Below are positions 22,808 to 34,132 of a stretch of DNA of 64,000 bases, in pieces; the first letter of the stretch is position 1, and each line of letters begins with the position of its first letter. The position numbers and the translations under genes were made by a program. A model generated the notes under the pieces. That model was given only the letters and a program-made list of their open reading frames with translations, made no database searches and was not told the DNA's origin. Origin of the DNA: Maratus speciosus (Eukaryota; Arthropoda; Arachnida; Araneae; Salticidae); NCBI GenBank assembly GCA_963932465.1, contig OZ010795.1, positions 517,519,451-517,583,450 of the forward strand. Reading direction: 5' to 3'.

Positions 22808-24530
22808 ATGGTAAGAAACTACAAACCTAAAAAAGATTCTTTGTTGCTTAAAAGTAAGATTGATGCTGCTATTTTGAGGATAGAAGTTGATAATTTAAGT
22901 GTAAGGTCAGCAGCCAAAGAAGTTGATTTAACACTTTCTACTCTTCAATGTCACATGGAAAGAAGGAAAAAGGCAGATGTTAAAAAATCAGTAGGTGCAC
23001 CGCTTTCTATACCTGAAGATAATGAAAATGAATTGGCCGCTTGTTTGAAGAGCATGGCAAAGTGGGGCTTTCCACTGACTCGAAGAGAGACCAAAGTAGT
23101 GGTTTCAGAATTTATTGCTAAAAACAAGGCTGACACTTCAGGGTTGTCAGCTTATCTGAAGTAATATTGCAAGTTTAGAAACAATATTCCTGCAGAAGAT
23201 TGGTTATCTGCATTTATGGTGAGGCATAATCTCTCTTGTAAAAAGCCATGCACACTCGAAAAGGCATGTGTAGTTGCTACATCTAACCCATTTCTCATAC
23301 ATGGATTTTACGATTTGTTAGAAAATGAATTAAATGAATTAGAATTGACAACAAAACCTTCCCATACCTACAACTTAGATGAAACAGCCAAGTGCTTGGA
23401 TCCATCAAGGGGAAAGGCGATTGGTGAAAAAGGAAAAGGTCTGGCTAGGTTAAGAGAAACATCAGGAAGAGAATTTGTAACTGTCATGGCTTGTGTAAAT
23501 GCTGCTGGTGAAAGATAACCACCTTTAATTATATTTTTTGGTAAAAAACTTCACAGCACATGGAGATCCTCCAAAGTTGACAAAAATATGGCAATTGTAT
23601 AAGTGAAAATGGTTGGATGTCAAGAGATATTTTTGAAAGTTGGTTTTCATTGTTTTATCAGCAGGTAAAGAAGCATCCACTACTCATCATATATGATGGT
23701 TACAAGAGTCACATGTCTCTCAAACTCATCCAAAAAGCCAGAAAAGAAAACATCAGCATCTCAAAGCTCCCAGCACATACAACCGACGTCTTGCAGCCAT
23801 TGGATAAGCGTTGTTTTAAACCATTGAAGACACATCGGGACAAAACGCTAATAGAGACTCAGCGTTTATCTGGCGGAGCAAAAGTATCCAAGGCCTGCTT
23901 CACAGGACTTCTAGATAAAATATGGCCAGTGTCTTTAACAACATCAAACATAATAGCTGGATTTAAAGCAACTGGAACTTTTCCTGTCGATCGCTCCAAG
24001 TATCCTGTGCAAAGATTGTGCAGCAGGATGCTTACTTCATATAATGCACAAAACTCACCAACAAAAAGAGTTAGGCCCATAGCTACATCCAACAATTCTG
24101 TTGCAATAGCTACATCGAACAATCCTAATAGGCCAATTACAGCTACATCTAACAATCTGCAGCACAATTCTGATCAAAAACATAATAATATGGAAGTTCC
24201 AGATTCGGTCGAAGACGGTGTGCCAACAGTAGCATCACCAACATTTGAGGATATATTAAGCAGGCGGTTACGACAGACATCTGTACAAAAATCCGAAACA
24301 AGAAGAAAAATTGACACTAACTCGGCTGTTATTACCAGTCCAGATTTTCTCGATCTAGTAGCTGCATGTGAACATGAAATTGAAACAGAAGCAGTTGTCA
24401 AAGCACAACGGATTGCTGCTAAAGGTAAAAAGTGTGCCATCAAGAACAAGTCTTGGCTAAATTTAGAAAAGTGTCCTGAAATTTCATATATTATACATAA
24501 CATTTATCGGAGGGCTCCATAAAAAAATCC
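22808..24530 (+). pseudogene. Pogo/Tigger-type DDE transposase, inactivated
   Basis: Start ATG 22808. The N-terminal roughly 60 residues form a pipsqueak-type helix-turn-helix (NLSVRSAAKEVDLTLSTLQ). A CENP-B-like second DNA-binding part follows, then a DDE_1 catalytic domain. Catalytic aspartates are visible in YNLDETA (23378-23380), LIIYDGYKSH (23695-23697) and AHTTDVLQPLD (23785-23787). The last two are 30 residues apart, as in the pogo group. GFKATGTFPVDR follows. Breaks: in-frame stops at 23162-23164 and at about 23516, then a frame change near 23590-23600. The frame runs out at about 24530 where a tandem repeat begins, and the C-terminal domain is 7 kb away. Transposases of this kind excise and insert DNA at TA. 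Confidence 0.92.
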
Positions 24531-25059
24531 GATCTAAAATGATAAAAACGGAAAAAACTAACCCCCGCAGTGGGGGCCAAATTGGGGAGGGGAGGAAGAA
24601 AGTCTCATAATATGAAAGAGTCATCCGAGAGCTTTCAGATAACATATTACATGACGGGTCCAAAAAAGTTTGAAAATTGCTCCCCCTCCCTCCCCCCTTT
24701 GGGCCCACTCTTTCGCCCCGGAATTTACGCAGCCCCCACTTTAAAATTTTTATGTTCAATGAATAATATTTATTGGAAGACTGCATAAAAAACCTTCATC
24801 TAAAATGATATTTAAATTTATTATAGAAATCGGCAAGGGTTTTAAAAATTTTTTCGCCCCCCCCCCCCGAATTTCACCTTCGGGGGAAGAAAGGTTCATA
24901 ATATGAAAGAGTTGTCAAAGGGCTTTTCGATTATATGTCACAGGAAGAGTTCGGTAATTTTTTTTTTTTTAATTGCGCCCCACCCACTCTCACGTCCTCG
25001 GAACTCACCCGACCCACCTTCCTCTTTGAAATTTTTATATTTAATAAATAATATTTATT
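24509..25059. repeat. Tandem repeat, two units of about 266 and 285 bp
   Basis: Units start at 24509 and 24775, and the first bases recur again at 25060. Each begins GGAGGGCTCCA or a variant, then 'aaaaaa(t)cc...atctaaaatgat', 'cataatatgaaagagt', 'ggg(t/c)...', and ends 'aataatatttatt'. They are GC-richer than surroundings, and the short open frames here are incidental. The repeat interrupts the pogo transposase. Confidence 0.85.
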
Positions 25060-25072
25060 GGAGGGCTCCAAG

Positions 25073-25701
25073 TATGTGACAGCTTGGTAGGGCTAAATTA
25101 AGAAAAACATTGAAAATTAAAGCTTCATTTCATAGTTCATTGTCATGCCTATTTCTTTCTCCAGCTTGCCCCTCGATATCTCTTCTCGGCCCTTCTTGGC
25201 TGAGCGTGAAATGACAATCATCGAGAGTAACATTTCGGAGAAAGGACGAAAACTGATTTCTCATTCTCGACAATGTCATATGAAATGTTGAACAGAGACC
25301 GAGAGCGAGGAACGAGAAGTGACGAAGGAAGCAATCGGTGAGATATCTCGAAGTAAGCGAAAGGTTTGCCCTCGAGCAGAATGTCTCCTCGATATAAACG
25401 AGCAGTTTGCGTCCAGAAAATAGATCTCGAAGTGCGAGAGCGCTCTCTCGCACTTCGAGAGAAAGGAAGCTTTCAGAAGAGTCAAACTTACCGCGCTTCT
25501 GGTGTAAGTCATGATTTCCCAAAGGAGTACATGTTTTTTTCCATTCGCTTTTGTTATTAACCGATATGGGTTAGGAGGCATAGTGGTTTAAGTTATCAGT
25601 TCGAGTTTTTGTTGATATAGAAGTTTTCTATTGAATTTGGCGCCAGTTTGTCTTTGATTTTCAATGTTTCTCTTATTTTAGCCCTCCTAAGCTGTCCCAT
25701 A
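25073..25701. mobile_element. TIR element with GC-rich palindromic core
   Basis: Ends TATGTGACAGCTTGGTAGGG and (rc of right end) TATGGGACAGCTTAGGAGGG are followed on both sides by 'cta(a)a(t/a)taag(a/a)aaaacattgaaaat'. About 40 bp match at each end. The core holds a perfect hairpin at 25427-25461 (CTCGAAGTGCGAGAG, 4-nt loop, complement) and many CGAGA words. No transposase. Family uncertain. Confidence 0.75.
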
Positions 25702-28700
25702 TCTCTTAATATTAGAATGCTATTGTTAAAACAAAACTGCACTGCAAAATATGTGTTTTCAAGATTTTAAGTGTCGCCTCAGGGAAGAGGATTTTTCAAA
25801 ATTATTTTACCCCACTCATGTAATATATTAAAATAAGGGTAATTTCATAACCTTTCTAAATCTACCTTTCTTTTGTCAATCCACTGTTAATTTTAGACCC
25901 CTGGGCTTAAAATGTTCTAAAGGAATATACTTAGCGGTGGTTTTTTTCGTACTCTGGTACGGTATCTTTCACTCATAGGAAAATTATAAGACTAACATCA
26001 AATTGCGTCTAAAATCGAATAAAAAATATGGACATGTGTTTCTTAATTTTAACTCCCTTCTTCGCCTCAAGAGGGCGCTTTAAAGTTTTGTTTCTTCAAA
26101 CCTTTAGTATACTGTTTGTCCAAAAATTATAAAATTCACAAAATAAAGTGTTTTCACTGTTCCCTATCTTCTCGTATCAATTTTATTTTTACTACCACCA
26201 GGGGACGCCGCCCAGTGAAACATTTTACTTTTAGCCTCAGGCTATTGGTATTTTTCATCTGTTTTTCATAATATTTTGTCTCATTATTTTTCTTCCTTGT
26301 AGATACTATTCTCTAAGTTCTTGACCCATTCTGACCATTTGGGCACTCATTCTGGACCAGCTGTGGCCCATCGGGCCCCTCTTCATTTGTCTGGCTCTAA
26401 TCACACGCTTCACTTGTTCTTTTACCATTTATTCATTTTCTTCAATTTTTTTCTTATTCAATGGTTCGTTTTTTTTTTTTTTTTTTTTTTTACCATTCTC
26501 AACTTCCCCTAGTCCTCTCTTACATCAAGTTAACTTCCATCCTTGGTCTGCCCTACTGTCAATTTGGGGCCTAATGCCCCTTCGGGGGGGGGGGGGGGGG
26601 TCTTCTACCTTTTCCAGGCTCATCATCTAATACCACGTTGGTAAGGATTGGAAGATTAAAATTATCCGAAATACCAAAAATGAAGTCCATTGAAGTTTCA
26701 TTTTAGTTATAGAATTCCCTATTAGCGATATATTTGTCTGTTTACCTTTCTATTTTTCGATAACACTCCTTTGTTTTCGATAAACGGAGAAATTCAACAG
26801 CATTAGACTCACTTTAGACATTTAGGGACCTTTAACTTGTATCAAACCTTTTACCTTTATCGAAAAGAGGGAAATGCTAATCGATTCTAGCTAATGCGCC
26901 TAAAATAAAAAATAAGTTTGTAAGTGTGTCAGAAAATAGCGCCTTTGGATTTCGATACAGACTTAAAGAGTCATGTTGGAATCACTAGGCACTGGAAAAC
27001 AGTTTCCGTGTTAGACAGGTTCCCTCTTAGCAGGTATCTTTATCGTACTATCCTTACGTTTTTCGAAAGCAACTTTTGTTTTCGATCAATGGGGAAATTC
27101 CAGAGCATTTGACATTTAGGGGAACTTTAAACTGTATCAAACTTTTTGAGTTATCGAAAGAGTGGAAAGCTTATTTGATTCATCAAATGCGCCATAGTTA
27201 CGCGATTTGGACATTGCAGTTTCATAAAGAAGAAAGAGGAATTTATTCCAAAGCCAAATTTATAAAAAGACAATAAAATCTTTTAAAACATTTAAATAAT
27301 GTTTTAAAGATAGATAAATGAGTTGAAAGTATTTTCTTAATGTATTTAACGTCCCAATCGATCGTTATCTTTTAAGAAGCATGTTTCTTGACAGCATATT
27401 GGATCTTATATTTGAAATAAAGAATTTTGAATATTTCTGAGGGGTGGTGTTCATTTTGCTGGCATCTGGACCTACGCATATGAAAAAATATTTGATAAGT
27501 TATGCAAAATTCAAAATACATATTACTATGCTCATACAATGTGAATTTTACAGCATTTAAAACAAATATTAGTAAGTATGCACATTTCATGAAATAAATT
27601 TATATAGAACATAATTAGATATTAATCCTTTAGAGTTTATTGGATTGTATTAAAATCTAGTATGGCACATAAAATTCGAAGGATAAATACTATAGCGAAG
27701 ATGGTGTAATATTAAAGTTGATTTGAAGTTTTGAAAGAACGCATTTTCAATAACAATTTAATTATTAAAACCGCTAGTGCAGAGAAGGAGGTAGGTTTAG
27801 GGATATTAATATCGCTTTTAGAACGGTCTAAAACTATTAAGATATATACAAAACCCGTTATATTAACATGATTAACAGATTTTTGAAGACTTCATAAGGG
27901 CTGTACTTATATAACAGTATCAACTTTTTGATAATTTTGGACCCCCTCCCCGGCAATGATATCGTTATCAATGTCTAAAAATTCTTTTGATTTTTGGAGT
28001 GATATACAAGTATGGTTACATTTATTTTTCTCATACTTTATTGATTCACATTGAAGTCAATAAAATATCATTTTACATATGAAATAACTTTATATCAAAT
28101 TAAATAACACTTAAAAAAATAGTTACTATTTAAAAGAATTTAATAATAGCTTTTTTCGCATAATGCGTTCAACAATAATAATGTCTTCTTGCACTTGACC
28201 CCGCACGGTGTGTGTGTGTGGGGGGGTGGGGGGGCAAACAGTACTTCTTATCAACGAAGCAGACGGACAAAATTCTTTCTCTTTTACTTACCATTAAACA
28301 CAAAATATAATTTCAAACGTACTTCGCATGCGGTTTCTCTAACAGCGGATTATATATGCATACATATATTACAGAAGAATAGGAATGCCAAACGTTGGGG
28401 TATTCCATATTTTGGAATTAAATAATTTTATAATCATTTAAAGATTTTAATAATAACTTTGTATTCTCATAAATATAGATAACAGACTAAAAAAAGATAT
28501 CATATAATTTTGATGTAATGACCAAGTTACAAATAAAAAATGTAAATTCTGGTTGGGTAAAAAATGATATCGATATCAAAAGACAAATCCCCCCTCCCCC
28601 TAGCGATATCTTACGATATCATGTGCCAGACGTCCCCCCCCCCTCCCCTCTCCTCTAAAATGATACTTTATATATGCACAGCCCTATATTAGGAGCCCCT

Positions 28701-29189
28701 CCATCAATTGAAAATTGAATGAAAGACAATAACAGCAAATTAAATTACTGCTTTTATTTTTTCCACCTCCTTTCTATTAACTTTAAATGAAGATTATAGA
28801 AGATAAAGTCATCGAGCATCTAAATGTTAAATTTACATTGATTGCTTAAGTTTTTATTGCACCCGTTTTCAGTTCCCATGTATTTACTGTAAAAACTGCT
28901 TCATATGCATGTAAAAGCAATGATTTTTTAGTGTTATTATTTTAGGAGTAGTGATGATTCAAAAGATCCCAGCTGCGCCGTTGCAAGAAACAACAACAAA
29001 CAATATATCTGTTTGCACGTTCTGTGTTAAAATCTGTAGTTAGCGGTGGGTGAATAAGAAATGCGTCGTATCCCATAGATAAGGAGACGTCATCATTAAA
29101 CTCGTTAACTTCAAATGTGAAACCTCAAAAAAGCAGAACGTAATGAAGAATTTATCGAGTCATTTCGTAGTAGTTTAATACTTTTTTGA
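25702..29189. other. Insert DNA inside the pogo-like element, mostly unrecognised
   Basis: Contains a diverged tandem pair of about 290 bp (about 26740-27020 and 27030-27290; shared 'ttttcgat(a/c)aa(c/t)gg(a/g)gaaatt', 'gacatttagggaac', 'tgtatcaaac'), a 17-nt poly-G run (26584-26600), and a GT/G-rich tract near 28208-28235. No gene seen. Confidence 0.5.
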
Positions 29190-30040
29190 AAAAGAAAATG
29201 GGACGTTGCTTTAAAAAATCTATAGTTTGGGAATTTTTTAATAAAAACTATGAAAACGATAAAGTTATATCAGTGTAATGCATGAAATGTAATGCAATTT
29301 TAAGGTATTTTGGAAATACAACAAATTTGAAGGATCATCTAAAAAGGAAACATCCTGTTCAATTATCAGAGGTTGAAGCACAACAGAATCCCACAAAAAA
29401 TGCTGATAGTGATGAATTATTGAATTCGGGAGTATGTAAACAAAATACAAGTACTTCAAAAATCAGCAAACACACAATTGCAACAGAAAACGTTTCTGCT
29501 TTTCCTGCAAAAAAATTTAAGCAAATGCGTTTGTATGGCGCAGCCCAAAAATCGGGACCTTCTAGAGAAGAATGCCATGAATTTGAAAAAGATTTAGTGT
29601 ACATGATTGCCGTTGATTGCCAACCTCTTTCTATAGTAGAAAATCGCGGTTTTATTTTTTTTTATGAAAAAATATGTGGCTCATTTCAAGATCCCATCTC
29701 GTAAATTAATCTCAGAGCATGTATTACATGAAGTATATCAGTCATTAAGTTCTGAACTTAAAAACATGCTTAATTCCATCGAACATTTATCCATAACTAC
29801 TGACATGTGGTCATCTGATAGCAATAGATCTTTTTTAACTGTCACTGCGCATTTTATTTCTGATTTTAAAATGCATTCTCCAGTTTTATCTACGGAAGAA
29901 ATTGAAAGTGATCATTCAGCTGTAAGCATTTCACAAGCGACAACATCTTAAATAAATGGCAAATCAATGAGAAAGTTTTTACGGTTGTAACAGATAATGC
30001 TGCTAACATGAAGAAAGCTGTAACTCTTGAAACTGCACTC
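29190..30040 (+). pseudogene. hAT transposase with BED zinc finger, 5' fragment, broken
   Basis: The plus strand reads a BED-type finger: SIVWEFFNKNYEND, then a stop, then CMKCNAIL and TTNLKDHLKRKHP. That gives the Cys-x2-Cys and His-x4-His pairs. A basic linker follows (29400-29560), then CHEFEKDLVYMIAVDCQPLS. After a frame change near 29650 comes ITTDMWSSDSNRSF, the first catalytic Asp region of hAT enzymes, at about 29795-29835. A KVFTVVTDNAANMKKAV block near 29965-30010 holds the second. Sequence then ends, and the C-terminal dimerisation region is absent. It carries at least one stop and two frame changes. Confidence 0.85.
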
Positions 30041-31459
30041 TGAGCGTGCACTCTTGAAATATACTAAAAACACACAGATTTTTTTTTTTTTTTTACTATA
30101 GTATAGCCCAAAATTTAATTTAATAAAATTTAAAATATCATAACTCAGTAAGCTTGAACATACATGAAAGCATTTTTTTTTCTTTTTTTGCTTATTAGAG
30201 GTGCACGGAGTAAAAAAATCTAACTATAACTTACACCTATAAAAGTTGAACCGTGCAAAAATTTTAATTTTGTATTTTAATACGTATGCAGCAAATTGTA
30301 AAACCATATCTAAATTTATACTTGAAATTGAATGAGTTCTTGATTTGAATATTTTTTTAAATTGGATGTATGTTTCTGCCATCAGAGGTTTGAGAGATAA
30401 TCACTATAACCTCTGATTTGAATCAGCTAGTATCACAGTATAGTACCACAGATACAGAGTTCTAAGTATAGTAAAAATGCATTATACACCATCAAAACGG
30501 TTTACAATATCAAGCCGTTTATCGCTCAAATCATTCGACCCAAACAAGACAAGTACGAGGAGATTCATTGGACAGGGTAAGGTTTTCAAAATGAGCCGTA
30601 AGTGTTTGGGCCGAATTGTAACCGGTTTTAGGGTTGCATTTTTGGCTTCAAGCAAAAGCAGCACATTTCATCAACATTAGTCTTAGTGCTCTGACCCTAG
30701 TATACTAGAGTCCTGCATCGGGACGAGCAACCCGATGTTACCCACACTCGACTACACGGGTCGGGTCAGAAGGTCAAGCTATTTCCTCTTTTTCACTGAG
30801 AGGCTACTTCAGTCAAGCGAAAAGACAAGACCCGCTTGCTAATACTAATCCTATGGAAGAAATTTATAAAGATATCTCGTTTGCATTTCAATATTTTTTA
30901 TTTTTATTTATTTTTTTATTTTTTGCATTGTATAGCTGAGATCGATCTGTACAAAGGATATTTTTTTACTTTTTCGATTTTGTTTAAAGGTATTTTTTAA
31001 TGAGGACACTTTTATTTTCGAAACCGGTTTCGAAAGCGAAAGCATCCCTATAGAAAAAATCTGCAATCAAAATCGAAAAAGTAAAAAAACGGCCTTTGTA
31101 CAGATTGACCTCAGCTATTCAATGCAAAGAAAATCCTTTAAAAATGTTGAAATTCAAATGAGATAGCTTTATAAATTTCTTCCATGGGATTAGAATTAGT
31201 GAGCCGACTGAAGTAACCCCTTAAGCCTAAATCACGAGCAAATAATTGCGATAGCAGAATTATCGAGAAAGCCCTATCACTACTATGAAATTTTCGGCCA
31301 AAATAATAGCTAAGTTTTCCAACAACTGTTTTTAGCTTCTCTCGTTATAATCGATTGTAAAACATCTCGATTGTAGATTCTAGGAATTAATCGATGGCTG
31401 TATCGATTGTGATTTTTTACGATGTCGATTTTTCTCGATTGTCGAATTCTCGAGAATCG
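30041..31459. other. Insert DNA inside the pogo-like element
   Basis: Includes the second copy of the 21.5-kb repeat at about 30985-31190 and small hairpins (for example CAGAGGTTTGAGAG/CTCTG near 30380-30415). Near 31240-31285 and 31390-31468 there are TCTCGA-rich segments ending 'gcc(c)tatcacta/gcccatcacta', which look like ends of another TIR family. No coding frame. Confidence 0.5.
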
Positions 31460-31727
31460 CCCATCACTAATCCATGACATTATAAAAGAGCAAGTTTACT
31501 TTGCTGTGTATTATGATAATAACCCATTTTACATCGGAAAAATTACAAAAGTAATAGATGAGCAAAATGTCGAGATGAAATTTTTCGAAAAGGGAGCAGG
31601 TAACTTTTGCTGGCCTAAACGTGACAAGTTAGAGATCATCAATATAAAATACATATTTTATGGGCCAGTAATTTTAATTGGTTCAAATCCCTTTGATGCT
31701 GATAATGCTGCTATTAATATGGCATAG
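31460..31727 (+). pseudogene. Pogo-like transposase, detached C-terminal domain
   Basis: In frame this reads LIHDIIKEQVYFAVYYDNNP followed by FYIGKITKVID. That is the 'VG.YVAV.YE...Y.GKV' small beta-rich domain with a later CWPKRDKLEII block, found at the C terminus of many pogo-type transposases. It ends at a stop at 31725-31727. The right TIR is about 400 bp further on. The split from 24.5 kb is explained by the inserted repeats. Confidence 0.75.
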
Positions 31728-32409
31728 AAGTGTTATAAGCAAGTCTGTTAAATGTTGTGATTATAAACCAACAAAGTCCAATTGTAAACATTCCATAAAA
31801 ATAAATAGCATACTCATTTATTTTTTATGTCTTTTCTTAATTTTTAAAGCCCTAATTAATGAAATTCCTACTTTAGAGGTAATTTCCAGTATCTTCAAAA
31901 ATATATTATTAAAAAAAACATACATTAATACTTCATAAAGACAGTGACATAATTATCCCATTGCCGGGGTAATTATAGGTCACTTAAAAAATTCAATTAT
32001 AAAAAAATAATAAATATTTTGAGTAAAATGAATGTTTTATGCAAAAGTTACAACAATACTAACTCCATCCCAAATTTCAAAATTGTATCTTTTATATTTT
32101 TATAGATATTGAGATCTTATTGTTTTTTTACCCATAATTACCCCAGGTCACTCTATATATCGTAATTTAAATACACTTTAAAAAATTTTATTTCAAATAA
32201 TCATTCAAAATTAATGTTATTTTGTTTATTTTACCTAAAAAATACATTTCTTTTCTTTTTATTATTAATAAACACAATAACACAATTTCTCAAGAAATAA
32301 TGTCCCATTTTACTAACCTAGTACCTTTTTTAAAGACTGACATCTTACACTTTGCTCATTTTCTTCCTAAAGTGGAACTAGTTCATATCAAAATCACATC
32401 TATTAAATA

Positions 32410-33350
32410 GAGTGTCCTAAAAGTTCCCGTACTGATGACATATTTATTTATTATTTGCAAAACAACAAACCTTAAAACGATTACTTTTATGCTATTGCTA
32501 GATAACTTCCTTGTATACAGAATGATCAACAGTTGATTCGAAAAACAGAGTACAATAAACAACAATCTTTTTGCGTGATACAACACACTATACGGCAATT
32601 TTGTGAGAATGTAAAGGTTTTTGCATTAATGAATGAGGACTAGTCGTTGCCCAAAAGCCAGAGTTTTCCGTGTTCAGGTAACTGCCTAAATGAAACCATG
32701 TCTCATCAGAGAAAAATGTTTTCTCCAAAATCTTGATGAGGTTGCGAATAAATCTCCGGAACCACTAACAATAATGAATTTGCTTCCCAAAGTCCAGTGG
32801 TTTTATCTCCTGTACCATTTTTACACGATAAGCCCAGAAATGCACAGCTCTTAAAGCCTTATGTGTTGATCCATGAGATGTGCTCAATTTTAGAGCAAAC
32901 ATCTCGTGGATTTTTGAGGGGTTTTCAATGTCCTTCATTTAGTGTTCTGCAGAGAGGCTAGTGTAACAGATTTTTGCCTTCCAATCATGGGCTTGTCTTC
33001 CACCGAAGCTGCATTACGAAATTGTCAAACGACCCAATACAGGGTATAATTACTTGGTATTGCATCAATTGGATATTTATTTTGCCAAACATCTTTGCAC
33101 CTTTCATATGATTTACATTCAAAATAAGTTTTGAGCAGCAAAATTCTCTGAATGCGTGATAAACTCATTTCACTATGGAGAACAAAACAACATATAACTT
33201 TATTCTCGCACCAATTGAGTGCAAAAGAACCAAACGATAAAAACTCAAGAATTGATGCAATGATAAACTGATCATAAAATTTTATATTTCACGAAAAATT
33301 GCAGACAATGAGTTCTTTCAGTTAGAGTATGGGAACTTTTAGGACACACT
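32410..33350 (-). mobile_element. Tc1/mariner-IS630-like element with decayed transposase
   Basis: Ends GTGTCCTAAAAGTTCCCGTA and (rc of right end) GTGTCCTAAAAGTTCCCATA. The minus strand, read across several stops, gives an N-terminal helix-turn-helix block (YPIDAIPSNYTLYWVVWQFR, about 33110-33010) like the DUF4817-type heads of arthropod transposases. A catalytic block SDETWFHLGSYLNTENSGFW (about 32708-32650) carries the first acidic pair of a DDE enzyme. It is clearly inactive. It lies just right of the pogo element, in the PUS1 intron. Confidence 0.8.
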
Positions 33351-34006
33351 TTATAATATTTTGTCAAATTTCTATAGCTGTAATTAACACAGTTTCTGCA
33401 GCCAATTGCTAAAAACAATAATGCATATTATTTATAACTTTTTATAGAATAATACATGACAAATATTCTACAAATACATTTCACAAATCCAAAAATTTTG
33501 GATTAAAAAAAATTAAAACTTCAGATTTCAGATTTTATTCAAACCTTAATCACACCTGGTAAGTAATGAATGATCATAAAACAAAGTCGAAGAGTCTTTA
33601 TTGATAGAAATAAAACAGAGTACTTGAGACCATTGAAAATTAGAGAAATGTTTGCACGGGCACACACACACACACAAAAAGATTCTATGATTTATGACTT
33701 TAACTGCTTTTAAGATTTCATTTCAAGAAGATACCTTTTTATTTAATGCACATATAATGTACAGTAAGCATTAACTATGTAAGTAGAAGAAAGACATTTT
33801 TTTTTAGACACAATGTTTAAATAGCCTACAGTGAACTAAAAATCTGATTAGAGGTGGTGCAGAGATCGTCAGATAAGGTGCATAACACTGTTTACATACA
33901 ACAAACAAAAGCTACAACTATTTCAAATATTTTCTTTGTTTACAAATTACTGTTCATAAAATAAACAAAAATAAATTCATGAAACACAGATAATAAATAT
34001 AATTAC
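33351..34006. other. PUS1 intron, no feature recognised
   Basis: AT-rich with a (CA)n run at about 33660-33677. Confidence 0.45.
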
Positions 34007-34132
34007 CAGGGATTCTGTATAGCTCATCATTTTTAGAATCAGGAGAAAAGGCAAACGTTGGCAACATATATGAATATGTTCTAGCATCACATGCAATTTT
34101 AGCATCAAATGATTGAGTTACTCTTTTTATAG
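34007..34132 (-). CDS. PUS1: tRNA pseudouridine synthase PUS1, internal exon (second visible)
   Basis: A 126-nt minus-strand exon with acceptor TTTTACAG (complement of 34133-34140) and donor GTAATT (complement of 34001-34006). The two leading bases complete an Ala codon begun in exon 54982-55220, and the last base starts the next Ala codon. It reads [20 protein letters not shown] then YMLPTFAF. The KRVT..F.....CD.RTY.Y.LPTFAF block is strongly conserved in PUS1 and follows the catalytic-Asp exon. It ends in a polar, less conserved stretch before the next exon. Confidence 0.95.

Larger units (their letters stand above)
21950..32153 (+). mobile_element. Pogo-like transposon, 10.2 kb including nested insertions
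   Basis: The 24-bp terminal inverted repeats match at 23 positions: G(G/A)GTGACCTGGGGTAATT followed by ATGGGT. TA flanks both ends (21948-21949 and 32154-32155). The core word GGGGTAATTATGGGTCA recurs inside each end (near 21985, 22355, 22375 and 31965), as for transposase-binding sites. A pogo transposase begins at 22808 and its C-terminal part reappears at 31460-31727. About 7 kb of other repeats separate them, so the original element was probably near 3 kb. Confidence 0.88.

Noticed and set aside
22951..24503. Minus-strand open frames in the pogo transposase region
   Set aside because: They are antisense shadows of the transposase and have no family features.
24570..24788. Short overlapping open frames in the GC-richer tandem repeat
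   Set aside because: Both strands are open by composition, units differ by indels, and no protein-like conservation is seen between units.
25130..25581. Several overlapping open frames as a gene
   Set aside because: The segment is a palindromic TIR element core, and frames on both strands arise from the CGAGA symmetry.
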